Source: Streptomyces cacaoi
GTDB lineage: Bacteria; Actinomycetota; Actinomycetes; Streptomycetales; Streptomycetaceae
Length of the DNA stretch: 64,000 bases
Assembly: GCF_006539165.1 (NCBI RefSeq)
Contig: NZ_BJMM01000025.1
Coordinates: 42,009-106,008 of the forward strand
Reading direction: 5' to 3'
Numbering within the stretch: position 1 is the first letter of the stretch; every line of letters begins with the position of its first letter. Below are positions 32,379 through 41,226 of the stretch, in pieces. Under the pieces are notes generated by a model. That model ran no database searches. It was not told where the DNA came from and saw only the letters and a program-made list of their open reading frames with translations. Both the position numbers and the translations under genes were made by a program.

Positions 32379-33086
32379 ATGAGGCTCGCTTTCGTCCCGC
32401 CGGGTGGGGCGGCGCACACGCCGGCCGCGCGCGGGTGGCTGCGCCTGGTGCGCGGCGGGTTCCGCCTGGCGCGCTGGTCGCGCGCTGCGCCCCCGGTCAC
32501 GCCGGAATCGCCGCCGCACGGGCCGCCGGCCGGGAGAGACCACACGCAGCCGCGGCTGCGGATGCTCCGCGGGCCGGACGAGGCGGACGGTGAGCCGCCG
32601 CCCTCGCTCGACGATCTCTACCGGGCCCGGCGGCTCGACATGGTGCGCATGGCGGTCTTCCTCGTCGACGACCGGCACACGGCCGAGGACGTGGTCCAGG
32701 ACGCCTTCGCCGCCGTGTTCCGCCGGTACGGCACCGCGCTGGACGATCTGCACGACGCGGCCGCCTATCTGCGCACCGCCGTCGTCAACGCCGCGCGTTC
32801 GGTGCTGCGTCGGCGGCGCACGAGCCGTACCTACACGCCGCCGCACGAGGCGGACCAGGCACCCGTCGACGAAGCGGTCCTGCTGGCCGAGGAGCACCGG
32901 GAAGTGCTGGCCGCGCTGGGACGGTTGACCTCGCGGCAGCGTGAAGTGCTCGTGCTGCGCTACTGGTCGGAGCTGTCGGAGGCCGAGATCGCGGACACGC
33001 TGGGGCTGTCCCGCGGCACGGTGAAGTCCACCGCGAGCAGGGCCCTCGACGCCCTGGAGAAGGTGCTGGAGGAGGAGGGCCGGTGA
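32379..33086 (+). CDS. ECF RNA polymerase sigma factor, SigE family
   Basis: Region 2 is DLYRARRLDMVRMAVFLVDD with TAEDVVQDAFAAVFRRYG (about residues 78-120), and region 4 is ALGRLTSRQREVLVLRYWSE with EIADTLGLSRGTVKSTASRA. The first 75 residues are a Pro/Arg-rich extension that is not conserved; ATG 32562 is an alternative start. It overlaps the next gene by 4 bp (GTGA), which encodes a one-helix membrane protein of the anti-sigma type. Target promoters are unknown. The 282-base gap before it has no gene. Confidence 0.88.
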   Translation: MRLAFVPPGGAAHTPAARGWLRLVRGGFRLARWSRAAPPVTPESPPHGPPAGRDHTQPRLRMLRGPDEADGEPPPSLDDLYRARRLDMVRMAVFLVDDRHTAEDVVQDAFAAVFRRYGTALDDLHDAAAYLRTAVVNAARSVLRRRRTSRTYTPPHEADQAPVDEAVLLAEEHREVLAALGRLTSRQREVLVLRYWSELSEAEIADTLGLSRGTVKSTASRALDALEKVLEEEGR

Positions 33087-33592
33087 GACCACACCGCTCC
33101 GGTGAACCACTCGGATCCGGCAAGCCGGCGGACCACCGCGCCGTGGAGGTACGGCTCCGGGCGGCCTTCCGGGCCCGTGCGGACCTGATCACTCCGCATA
33201 CGCTGACGCCCAACGAGCCGCCGAGCGACGGGCGTCGGGGCGGACGTCGCGCGCGGCGGACCGCGTTCGCTGTCGCTGCCGCCGTGGCGGCGGTGCTGGT
33301 CCTCGGCTACCTGCTGCTGCCCGGAAGTCCGGGACGTACGGAGCCGGAGCCCCCGGCGGACTTTCCCGGCATCTCGGGCAGCCCCGCGCCCTCCGAACCG
33401 ACCGCGCCGCACTCCCCTTCACCGTCCTCCGCCCCCGCTTCTCCTTCCTCCTCTCCTTCGTCGTCTTCCTCTCGTTCTTCGCCCTCTTCGCCCTCCGGGC
33501 CGTCGCCGTCCACGTCCGGTGAGCCTTCGGCGAAGACGTCCCCCGGGGAGCCGGGTGCTGCCACTCCCGACGTACCGGGGGTGGAGCCGTAG
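33083..33592 (+). CDS. Putative membrane anti-sigma partner, Ser/Pro-rich
   Basis: The 169-residue protein has a short cytoplasmic N-terminus (VEVRLRAAFRARADLITPHT), one membrane helix (TAFAVAAAVAAVLVLGYLLL) and an external tail of about 95 residues made almost only of Ser, Pro, Ala and Gly. Its GTG overlaps the sigma gene stop, the usual arrangement of ECF sigma and anti-sigma pairs. A zinc-binding anti-sigma motif is not visible, so the anti-sigma role is inferred from context. Confidence 0.72.
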   Translation: MRPHRSGEPLGSGKPADHRAVEVRLRAAFRARADLITPHTLTPNEPPSDGRRGGRRARRTAFAVAAAVAAVLVLGYLLLPGSPGRTEPEPPADFPGISGSPAPSEPTAPHSPSPSSAPASPSSSPSSSSSRSSPSSPSGPSPSTSGEPSAKTSPGEPGAATPDVPGVEP

Positions 33593-33784
33593 GACGGCGC
33601 CGCAAGGGGCCGGCACAGGTCCCGGCTTTCGCGCTGCGCGGCCGTCCCCCACCATGGCGAGCGGAGGGCCTGCCCGGATGGTGCCGTCGTGCGGCGGATG
33701 GGCGTCCGAGGACGTCGGGGATGGTGGCGGCGGTCTCGGGTGTGCGCTCCGGCCGGAGGTGGGGGTCGGAGAACGGGAGATCGC

Positions 33785-34237
33785 ATGCGTTACGAAGACC
33801 TGCCCGCGCCCCGGACGGGGATCCTGCTCACGCACTTCCTCACCGTGGCGGACGTGGCCCGCTCGCGGCACTTCTACTCCGAGGTGCTCGGCGGGGAAGT
33901 GGTGCTCGCCGAGAACCCGTGCATCGTGAAGCTGGCCAACGCCTGGCTGATCATGAACCCGGGTGGCGGGCCCACACCCGACAAGCCCGAGGTGACGTTG
34001 CAGACCCCGGACGATCCGGGGCGGGCCTCCAGCTTCCTCAACATCCGTGTGGCCGATATCGCGGCCTGCCACCGGGAGTGGAGCGCGAAGGGTGCCGAGT
34101 TCCTGACCCCGCCCATCGACCGCAAGGCCGAGCTGCGGTGCTACATGCGCGATCCCGACGGCTATCTCATCGAGGTCGGGCAGGCGACCGGAATGCTGGA
34201 GGGTGTGCTGGCCGATCCGCCGGCCACACCGCAGTGA
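33785..34237 (+). CDS. VOC family protein (glyoxalase fold)
   Basis: A 150-residue protein with TGILLTHFLTVADVARSRHF at its N-terminus, YSEVLGGEVVLAE and a C-terminal repeat ending RDPDGYLIEVGQATGML, where Glu and an earlier His could bind metal. The start is ATG 33785 behind GGGAGA. It belongs to the glyoxalase/dioxygenase fold group; substrate unknown. It is preceded by the sigma/anti-sigma pair and followed by a G-rich gap. Confidence 0.86.
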   Translation: MRYEDLPAPRTGILLTHFLTVADVARSRHFYSEVLGGEVVLAENPCIVKLANAWLIMNPGGGPTPDKPEVTLQTPDDPGRASSFLNIRVADIAACHREWSAKGAEFLTPPIDRKAELRCYMRDPDGYLIEVGQATGMLEGVLADPPATPQ

Positions 34238-34614
34238 GCTGGAGCCGTCGCAGAGCAGGCGGGCGGGGCCGCGGCGGAGCAGGGCGGGCCTGCGGCAGAA
34301 GCGGGACGGGGTCCCGCCGGAGGGGACGGACCTACGGCCGCCGCGCCGGACGGGACTGCCGCTGGAGAGGACGGACCCACGGCCGCGCCGGACAAGGCTG
34401 CCGCTGGACAGGAAGCGGCGCGCTGCGACAGGACACGGGCCCGCGGCGGGGCCGGACAGCGCTGGCAGGACCGGACAAGGCCAAGGCCGACCAGGCGGGG
34501 GCGGGGCCGACACGGCGGACAGGGCTGACACCGCGGGGCGGGACGAGGCGGGGTGAGGCGGGGCGAGGCGATGCGGCGCTGACGTGCCCGGACGAGCGGG
34601 GCTACGGTTCCCGG
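34238..34614. repeat. Gene-free G-rich gap with a 45-bp imperfect duplication
   Basis: I see no supported gene here. The unit at 34324-34368 (GGACGGACCTACGGCC...) is repeated at 34369-34410 with 3 bases missing and a few changes. The last bases hold TACGGT six bases before the pirin GTG, a likely -10 for a leaderless transcript. Confidence 0.55.
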
Positions 34615-35730
34615 GTGAGCAATGTGGAGGCGCGTCCCGCCGAACAGACCGTGTGCGAGGGCCCGCAGACCGGTGGTCGCGAGCCCGACATCGAACTGCT
34701 GGACCCACGAGAGGTCCCGCTGGGCGGGCCACGGGCCATGCTGGTCCGGCGGAGTTTGCCGAACCGCGACCGCCGGATGGTCGGCGCCTGGTGCTTCGCC
34801 GACGCCTACGGCCCCGACGATGTCGCCCGGGGGCCCGGCATGCAGGTGCCGCCGCATCCGCACACCGGGTTGCAGACCGTGAGCTGGCTGTTCGAGGGCG
34901 AGGTGTGGCACCAGGACTCGCTCGGCAACCGGCAGATGGTGCGGCCCGGCGAACTGAACCTGATGACCGCCGGGGCCGGTATCGCCCATTCGGAGCAGTC
35001 GCCTGCCGGGAGTTCCGGCGTCCTGCACGGGGTGCAGCTGTGGGTCGCCCAGACCGAGCAGGACCGGCACGGACCCGCCCGCTTCGAACACCATGCGGAC
35101 CTGCCGCAGGGCGAGGAATCGGGCTGCGCGGTCACCGTCCTCATGGGCGACCTGGGCGGCGTCACCTCGCCCGCACGCTGCTCCACCCCGCTCGTCGGCG
35201 CCGAGATCGCCCTGCGCCCCGGCGCACGTCCGAGCCTGCCGCTGGACGCCGACTTCGAACACGCCGTGCTCGCGGTCGCGGATCCCGTCACGGTCGAGGG
35301 CCGGGAGGTCGCGCCCGGCGCCATGCTGTACCTGGGACGCGGACGGCGGGAGGTGTCGCTGTCGGCGGAGACCGCGACGCGGGCGCTGCTGCTCGGCGGT
35401 GTGCCGTTCGAGGAACAGCTGGTCATGTGGTGGAACTTCGTCGCCCGCAGCCATGAGGAGATCGTCGAGGCCCGGAGCGCGTGGGAGGCCGAACGCCGGG
35501 CCCGCGAGGCGCGCACGACCCGCGAGGCCGCCGACACCCTCGACGCCTCGACCTCCGGCTCCTCGTCCCGCGTTGCTCCCGATCCGTACCCCGACCGCGC
35601 CGCCCCTGGTCAACTCCCCGGCTCCGACGACCGGTTCGGGGCCGTGCAGGGATACGAAGGGCCGGACCTTCCCGCGCCGACCCTGCCGACGACGCCCCTG
35701 CGCGCCCGGCCACGCTTCCGCGCCCACTGA
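34615..35730 (+). CDS. Pirin family protein (bicupin)
   Basis: The 371-residue protein has the pirin N-terminal cupin with metal-binding HPHTGLQTVSWLFEGEVWH and GAGIAHSEQSP, then the pirin C-terminal domain (LLLGGVPFEEQLVMWWNFVA, followed by SHEEIVEARSAWE). Bacterial pirins include quercetin dioxygenases and redox-linked regulators. The last 60 or so residues are a Pro/Ser/Arg-rich tail beyond the family norm. GTG 34615 (MSNVEARPAEQT) lacks a ribosome site and appears leaderless. Confidence 0.87.
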   Translation: MSNVEARPAEQTVCEGPQTGGREPDIELLDPREVPLGGPRAMLVRRSLPNRDRRMVGAWCFADAYGPDDVARGPGMQVPPHPHTGLQTVSWLFEGEVWHQDSLGNRQMVRPGELNLMTAGAGIAHSEQSPAGSSGVLHGVQLWVAQTEQDRHGPARFEHHADLPQGEESGCAVTVLMGDLGGVTSPARCSTPLVGAEIALRPGARPSLPLDADFEHAVLAVADPVTVEGREVAPGAMLYLGRGRREVSLSAETATRALLLGGVPFEEQLVMWWNFVARSHEEIVEARSAWEAERRAREARTTREAADTLDASTSGSSSRVAPDPYPDRAAPGQLPGSDDRFGAVQGYEGPDLPAPTLPTTPLRARPRFRAH

Positions 35731-35735
35731 GCCCC

Positions 35736-35787
35736 GGCCGGGGCCGGATGAGCTGGGTCCTGGCCGGTGCCGGATGAGCCGGGTCCC
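35736..35787 (+). repeat. 26-bp tandem repeat, two copies
   Basis: GGCCGGGGCCGGATGAGCTG... at 35736-35761 is repeated at 35762-35787 with four changes, just after the pirin stop. GC-rich dyads within it may also end transcription. Confidence 0.6.
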
Positions 35788-35981
35788 GGCCGGAGCTGGT
35801 CCGACGTCCGAGCAGGGGCGGGCCTGAACCGAGGCGAGCCGAGCGGAGGGCGCTGTGGCGGCGCGGGGCGGCTCCGGGATGGCTCCAAGTGACTCCGGGG
35901 TGGCGGTTTCGGAAGTGAACGGTGCAGGGCCATAACCGGATCACAAGTGGGCAGACGGGGCCGAGCCGTGACCGCGGTGGA

Positions 35982-36869
35982 TCAGCGTGCGGGCGGGACA
36001 TGGTCGAGAAGGGTCCACAGGGGCTGCGGGCCCGCTGCCCAACGGGCGAGCAGATGCCGGTCCACCAGATGGATGCGCTGGGAGCGTGCGAACGGCGCAG
36101 CGTTGCGGGAGAAGCGACCGTTGGTGACGAGCACCACCACATCGGCCCCATGGACCTGGCGTGCGGTGCCGTTGAGCACATGCAGGTCAGGAGTGCCGAT
36201 CGCGGCGCCGCCCCAGCCGGCCGCCCGGTGCTTGCACTGGATGACCCAGTGACGGCCGTGCGGATCGGTGGCTTTCACATCCGCCCCGTTGTCCCCTCGT
36301 CCGCCGGTCCGCACCGCGTCCGCGCAGCCGTCGCGGTACATCAGGTCGCGCACCGCGTATTCGAAGCGGGTGTGGTGCAGGGCGTCGAGTTCGTCCAGGC
36401 TCATGCGCAGGCCCGCGGCCCTGACCGCCTCCCAGCGGCGACGCTCGGCCCGCACCCGCCACCATGCGGCGCCCACGGCCGCCGCCACCAGGGCGCACCC
36501 CGCCGGTATCCACCAGTGCTCCGCCAGCCACCGCACCGCGGCACCCACCGCATACAGCCCCAGCACGAGGCCGACCACCACGGCACCCAGCGCCCCGGGA
36601 CCGCCCCGCCGTCGCCTCCGACCCCGCCGACCCCACCGACCCCACCGACCCCACCGACCCCACCGACCCCACCGACCCCACCGAAAGAGACGTAAGCCCG
36701 AAAGGGCCCGTACCGCCCACGAGTTCCGCGACCCCGGCCCGTACCGGGCAGCGCCCCTGGTACCCGACCTACCGGTCCCACGAGGTACCGCGGACCGGCT
36801 GACCGGCACACGTTGCGGATACCCGGACGCACGCCGCCCCGGACGCCGAGCAGGGTTCCGCCCGCTCAC
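35982..36869 (-). CDS. Mrr-like restriction endonuclease-fold membrane protein
   Basis: The C-terminal domain is a PD-(D/E)xK nuclease of the Mrr_cat type: HHTRFEYAVRDLMYRDGCAD, RGDNGADVKATDP and WVIQCKH supply the D...QxK core, then ADVVVLVTNGRFSRNA. It is preceded by two hydrophobic segments (GAVVVGLVLGLYAVGAA, WIPAGCALVAAAVGAAWW). The start is uncertain: GTG 36869 is used here, GTG 36581 right before the first helix is the other candidate, and nothing between them is a start codon. The stretch between includes a 9-bp tandem repeat read as Arg-Trp-Gly. It may act on foreign DNA; no methylase is adjacent. Confidence 0.72.
   Translation of the reverse strand: MSGRNPARRPGRRASGYPQRVPVSRSAVPRGTGRSGTRGAARYGPGSRNSWAVRALSGLRLFRWGRWGRWGRWGRWGRWGRRGRRRRRGGPGALGAVVVGLVLGLYAVGAAVRWLAEHWWIPAGCALVAAAVGAAWWRVRAERRRWEAVRAAGLRMSLDELDALHHTRFEYAVRDLMYRDGCADAVRTGGRGDNGADVKATDPHGRHWVIQCKHRAAGWGGAAIGTPDLHVLNGTARQVHGADVVVLVTNGRFSRNAAPFARSQRIHLVDRHLLARWAAGPQPLWTLLDHVPPAR
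36618..36684. repeat. 9-bp tandem repeat (about 7.5 copies) at the nuclease gene N-terminus
   Basis: CCGACCCCA is repeated seven times (first copy CCGACCCCG) plus CCGA. The unit length is a multiple of three, so copy-number change keeps the minus-strand frame open and alters the number of Arg-Trp-Gly triplets. Confidence 0.9.
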
Positions 36870-37559
36870 TGCCCCGTCACCCGAGCACCCGGAGCGCCGG
36901 AACAACGCCTCGCCCCGGCCGACATCCGCGCCCCCGGCCGCCGCCACCTTCCTGACCACGGACCCGCCCCTCCAGCCTGCCGTCCTGACCGGCCCCCACG
37001 CCCCAGCGAACGCACCGCCGTACATGGCGCAGCGGTATACGCGGCGGCCGTCCGCGGCGCAGCCGTACGATGTGCAGCCGTGCAGGATGCAGTCCTATGC
37101 GCTGCGGCCTCATGCGGTGCAGTCCGACGTGTCTTCCGGGACTCACGCTGCTCACGGTGCTGCCCCCTCCGGTTCGATCCGGCCCACCCGACACGGCCGA
37201 GTCCACCCCCTCGCCCCACCAGTGGACCACGCAGCACCGACAGCGGACAGACGGCCGCCCGCTGCCCGGGCCCCCGCCGAACGAGCAGCAGGCAGCGCGG
37301 AGTTGAAGCCCGAGAGCCTCCCCGCCCAATGATCGACACCGAGCCTGCACCGCCCCCGAGCCCCGAGCTGATACCGAAGGGACCAGCGACAGGCGATAAC
37401 AGGCCCACGGCAAGCGGAAAGGACGGGACGCGGGACGCCGGGCGCAGAAGTTCAGACGCGGAATGCGGGACCTGGAGCGCGGGACGCGAAACGGAACAGC
37501 AGAAGGCAGAACAGCCGAGAGACAGAACGAGAAAGGTTCAGTGGTTCGTCATCAGAACG
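36870..37559. other. Gap of about 690 bases without a supported gene
   Basis: Long frames exist on both strands, but their products are Pro/Arg/Gly-rich without any known motif and none has a convincing ribosome site. A Tyr/Gln-rich stretch around 37020-37130 on the plus strand (YMAQRYTRRP...) was examined and could not be supported. The region probably contains the promoter of the following gene. Confidence 0.5.
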
Positions 37560-38048
37560 ATGGGCGAGAGCGAGTGGCGTGAGTTCGTGCTGACCGGGAC
37601 GCGCACCGGCAAGCTCGCCACACACCGTGCCGACGGCCGCCCCCACGTCACCCCCGTCTGGTTCCTGCTCGACGAGGGCGAGGGCGGCGAGGCAGGAAGA
37701 GGGACAGGGACAGGTGGTGGAGTCGGCACCGGGGACGGACAGGCCGTGCCGATGGTCGTCTTCACCACGTGGCACGCGTCCCTCAAGCACAAGGCCCTGC
37801 GCCGCGACCCCCGCTTCTCCCTGTGCATCGACGATCAAGCCCCTCCGTTCAGCTACGTCATGCTGGAGTGCACCGCCGGATTCACCGACGATCCCGACAC
37901 CGTGCGGTTCTGGGCCACCCGTATCGCGGAGCGCTACATGGGGCCGGACAGGGCCGCGGAGTACGGCGAGCGCAACGCCGTGCCCGGTGAGTATCTGGTT
38001 CGGGCGACGATCGACAACATCGTGAGCTTCCAGGGCGTCGCGGACTGA
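37560..38048 (+). CDS. PPOX-class F420/FMN-dependent oxidoreductase (split barrel)
   Basis: A 162-residue flavin/deazaflavin split-barrel protein: GTRTGKLATHRADGRPHVTPVW is the N-terminal signature of the PPOX F420-type family, followed by TTWHASLKHKALRRDPRFSL and ending IDNIVSFQGVAD. Residues 40-61 form a Gly/Glu-rich insertion between strands that most members lack. Likely binds F420 and reduces an unknown substrate. ATG 37560 is used; its ribosome site is weak. Confidence 0.83.
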   Translation: MGESEWREFVLTGTRTGKLATHRADGRPHVTPVWFLLDEGEGGEAGRGTGTGGGVGTGDGQAVPMVVFTTWHASLKHKALRRDPRFSLCIDDQAPPFSYVMLECTAGFTDDPDTVRFWATRIAERYMGPDRAAEYGERNAVPGEYLVRATIDNIVSFQGVAD

Positions 38049-38123
38049 CCACCAAGACGGACTTGCCGCCACCGGCCGCCCGCCACGGGCCGACCACCAC
38101 GGACCGGCCGCCGAGGCTTCGGG

Positions 38124-38789
38124 TCAATCCCGGTAGAGGGTCACGGCGTGCGCGACCGTCGCCGAGAGCACCAGGAGGGCTATGGACAGGATGAGTTGCG
38201 CCGTCGCCTCCGGTATCAGTGCGAACGAGTCGGGCGTCGTGGCGAGTTCGGTGAGGAGCAGATTCATCGGTGGGAGGCCCTTGATGAACAGCAGGGCGAG
38301 AACCAGCGTCAGGGCCGTCACCAGGGCGTAGCCCTGCCGTCGGAAGACCAGCCGGGAACACAGCACCCCCACGGCCGCTCCCGCGAGCGCCCCGGTGAGC
38401 TGCACCTCGGCGCCCAGCAGAAAGTCGGCCGGCAGGGGGTCGTACGCCCCGACCCACAGCGGGAACAGCAGACCGAGCGCCAGCAGCCCGAGACAGCTGA
38501 GCAGCGCGGCCACCACCGTCCCGATCAGGGTTTTCGCCGTACCGCCCACGTTCGCGGCGACTATCGCACGCTGGCTCGGCGCGTCCATCGCCAGCATTGA
38601 GGTGGTCAACCATGTCGAGCAGACGAACAGCGCACCCGCGCTCGCCGCGTAAGCGGGCGGGAGCGGTCCGTTGCCGTTGACCGTCAGCACTCCCAGGAGG
38701 CCCGCGAACAACAGCATCGGCGCCACATAGCGCTGCGAGTGCAACGCCGTGGCCAGTGTGTACCGGACCAGCGCAGGCATACCGTTCAC
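38124..38789 (-). CDS. ABC transporter permease-like membrane protein
   Basis: A 221-residue protein with six hydrophobic segments (YVAPMLLFAGLLGVLTV, AASAGALFVCSTWLTTSML, GTVVAALLSCLGLLALGLLF, LTGALAGAAVGVLCSRLVF, ALVTALTLVLALLFI, AQLILSIALLVLSATVA). Its start overlaps the upstream ABC ATPase gene by 4 bp, so it is the probable permease of that transporter. No substrate clue. Confidence 0.8.
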   Translation of the reverse strand: MNGMPALVRYTLATALHSQRYVAPMLLFAGLLGVLTVNGNGPLPPAYAASAGALFVCSTWLTTSMLAMDAPSQRAIVAANVGGTAKTLIGTVVAALLSCLGLLALGLLFPLWVGAYDPLPADFLLGAEVQLTGALAGAAVGVLCSRLVFRRQGYALVTALTLVLALLFIKGLPPMNLLLTELATTPDSFALIPEATAQLILSIALLVLSATVAHAVTLYRD

Positions 38790-40201
38790 CGCGGCCCTCC
38801 CTCCTCATCCGTGTCCTCGTCCGTGGCACGTCCACGTCCCGGCGCGTCCCCGGTGGAGCCGGGCCCGCGCCCGGGCCACTCGTGTGACGCGTCGTCCGAC
38901 CCGTCCTCCGGCTCGTCCCCCGCCCGATGGCGGGGCCGGTCGCGATCCGGCCCGTCCTCTGGTCCTTTCCCGGTTCCGGCCTCCTTCTGGAATGCGTTGC
39001 CTTCGTCGGTGTTCTCGGCCTCCTCGGTGCCGGAATGGTCAGCGGTAGCAGGGCTGTTGGCAGCAGACCCGTCACCGACAGCCTCCGCGTCGGAAGCCCC
39101 GGCCTCGGAAGCTCCGCTGCCGGAAGTCCCGGTGCCGGACGGCCGCTCCGTGTCGGAGGCTGCTTCCGGGCCTCTGCTGACGGTCACCACCGACCACCCG
39201 TGCTGGAGCACGGTCAGCAGGACGGTGTCGGTTGCCGCCCTGTCAACGGTCAGTTCCAGCAGCGGTCCGCCCGGACTTCGCGGTGGATCCTCGTCGGAGG
39301 AGGTCCGCCGCTGAGCGGTCGCGGCACGGACGCCGGGCAGGGCGTACCAGTCGAGGGGGCGGGGTCCCGGGCCCTGCCCCGGCATGGCCAAGGTGATCGT
39401 CGTGTGAGCGCCCGACTGGATGCCGGGCACGGCGGGGTGCGGGTCGGCGGTATGCGGGTCGGCAGCGTCCTGTGCCGGGGCGGGTCGGCCGTGGGCGGAG
39501 GGTTCGTCGGTCGGTGGGTGGTCGGTGGGTCGAGGAAGGCGGCCGTGGGACTCGGGGTGGTAGGGGGTGACGCGTCCTCCGGCCACCAGGTAGGTCCGGG
39601 TGGCGTACGCGCGGGTGATCGCCTCCCGGTGGTCGGTGAAGACCACCGCCCCGCCGGCGTCCGCCACTTCGGTCATCAGTTCCGCCAGGACACCGTGCGC
39701 GGAGGCGTCCAGTCCGGACCACGGCTCGTCCAGCACCAGGAGCCCCGGCTTCGCCAACAACGCCTGGGCTACGGCGACTTTCTGGGCGTTGCCCTTGGAC
39801 AGGATGCCCATCGGGGCCTCGGAGCCGTCGGGCAACACGAGACGGTCCAGCAACCGTTCGGCGCGGGCCGCCGCGGTGCGGGTGGGCAGCCCCTGGAGGC
39901 GGCCCATGTGGTGGAGGTAGGAGCGGGCGGACATACGGGCGTCGGGAACGAACCGGTCGGGAACGTAACCGACTCGGGACGGTCGGCCGGTGATTCTTCC
40001 GGCGGTCGGCTGTGACAGGCCGGCGAGGATGCGCAGCAGCGTCGTCTTTCCTGAGCCGTTGCTTCCGGAGAACGCGACCACTTCGCCGGGCCGTATCTCC
40101 GCTTGCACCTCACGGAGCGCCCAACGACCTCCGACGAAGCGTTTGCTGACGGACACCAACCGCAACGGAACAACTGGCCTTCCCGTGGTCTCCGCGGTCA
40201 T
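38786..40201 (-). CDS. ABC transporter ATP-binding protein with long acidic tail
   Basis: The first 205 or so residues are a complete ABC ATPase: Walker A FSGSNGSGKTTLL, Q-loop region VGYVPDRFVPDA, signature LSKGNAQKVAVA and Walker B LLVLDEPWSGLD. The remaining 265 residues are atypical: a linker, a small conserved stretch (LLELTVDRAATDTVLLTVLQ) and about 150 residues rich in Glu, Asp, Ser and Gly that look disordered. Total length is 471, about twice a usual ATPase of this class. ATG 40201 has GGGAGGGAAACCAC. It pairs with the membrane protein that overlaps its end. Confidence 0.85.
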   Translation of the reverse strand: MTAETTGRPVVPLRLVSVSKRFVGGRWALREVQAEIRPGEVVAFSGSNGSGKTTLLRILAGLSQPTAGRITGRPSRVGYVPDRFVPDARMSARSYLHHMGRLQGLPTRTAAARAERLLDRLVLPDGSEAPMGILSKGNAQKVAVAQALLAKPGLLVLDEPWSGLDASAHGVLAELMTEVADAGGAVVFTDHREAITRAYATRTYLVAGGRVTPYHPESHGRLPRPTDHPPTDEPSAHGRPAPAQDAADPHTADPHPAVPGIQSGAHTTITLAMPGQGPGPRPLDWYALPGVRAATAQRRTSSDEDPPRSPGGPLLELTVDRAATDTVLLTVLQHGWSVVTVSRGPEAASDTERPSGTGTSGSGASEAGASDAEAVGDGSAANSPATADHSGTEEAENTDEGNAFQKEAGTGKGPEDGPDRDRPRHRAGDEPEDGSDDASHEWPGRGPGSTGDAPGRGRATDEDTDEEGGPR

Positions 40202-40425
40202 GTGGTTTCCCTCCCCATGAGCGGGGAGGCTACAGCGCGCGCCGGCGGTGCGGCAGGCCGGGAGCGCACGGCCCGTCCCCCGACACCAGCTCAGGGAATC
40301 CATCAGAAGGTTACGCATCAACTCCTCTCCGTATGTGCAGCATTCGGGGACGCCAGGTGCGGGGATCGGTCGGTCGCCCTCGACCGATTCGGGATCTTCG
40401 GGCGGCCCGTTGCAAGGCGGGCGGT

Positions 40426-41226
40426 TCAGGCTCGGCCGGTGCTGTCCTGGTCGGGGGACGGTTGGCAGTGGGGGCACCAGACGGTGCCGCGGCCTGCCAC
40501 ACGGCCGGTCCGCAGCTGGGTGCCGCAGCGCGGGCAGACTCCGTTGTCGCGGTGCCCGGTCAGCCAGTTGTCGCGCGGCGGTACACACCCTTCGCGGACG
40601 GACGCCTTCAAGACCTGGCCCATGGACTTGTACAGCGTTGCCCGTTCGTCCGGGGAGAGGTCCTGCACGCGGAGAGACGGCGCCAGGCGAGCGTGCCAGA
40701 GGATCTCGTCCGCGAGCAGGTTGCCGAGGCCGGCGAGGACCGACTGGTTGGTGAGTGTGGACTTCAGGCCGCCGTGGTGGGCTGAGAGCACCTCGTCGAA
40801 GTCTCGGCTGCTGATCGACAGGGCGTCGGGGCCCTGTTCGTCGAGCAGATCCGCGACCTGCTGGCGGTCGGCCAGCCAGAGTCCTTTGAGTTTGCGCTGG
40901 TCGCGGTAGCGGAGCTGATGGCCTCCTGTCAGGGTGAAGGTGATGCGGTCATGGGCGTGCAGGGTGTCGTCCGGTTCCGCGCACACGAGCCGGCCCGTCA
41001 TACCGAAGTGCATGAGCACCGTGGGGCCCCCGGTGTGGGCGAGGAGCCACTTTCCTCGTCGGTCGGACTCGGTGAACCGGCGCTTCTCCAGTTCCTTGCG
41101 GAACCCTTCGGTGCTGACCCCGTGCAGGACGCCGGCGTCCTGCACGGCCACCTGCCGGATCGTCCTGCCGCGCGCACAGGAGTCCAAAGTCCGGCGGAAT
41201 CCCTCTACATCGGGCAGTTCAGGCAT
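40426..41226 (-). CDS. Fpg/Nei family DNA glycosylase
   Basis: Base-excision repair enzyme (266 residues). It starts MPELPDVEGFRRTL with Pro2/Glu3 as catalytic residues (PELPDVE, where Fpg usually has PELPEVE), carries the helix-two-turn-helix region NQSVLAGLGNLLADEILWHA and ends with a zinc finger CPRCGTQLRTGRVAGRGTVW followed by CPHCQ. It probably removes oxidised bases; Fpg versus Nei specificity cannot be set from sequence alone. The start is ATG 41226. Confidence 0.9.
   Translation of the reverse strand: MPELPDVEGFRRTLDSCARGRTIRQVAVQDAGVLHGVSTEGFRKELEKRRFTESDRRGKWLLAHTGGPTVLMHFGMTGRLVCAEPDDTLHAHDRITFTLTGGHQLRYRDQRKLKGLWLADRQQVADLLDEQGPDALSISSRDFDEVLSAHHGGLKSTLTNQSVLAGLGNLLADEILWHARLAPSLRVQDLSPDERATLYKSMGQVLKASVREGCVPPRDNWLTGHRDNGVCPRCGTQLRTGRVAGRGTVWCPHCQPSPDQDSTGRA

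Noticed and set aside
36268..37332. 354-codon plus-strand Pro/Arg/Thr-rich frame
   Set aside because: It runs antisense through the Mrr-like nuclease and the 9-bp repeat, has no ribosome site and no recognisable domain.
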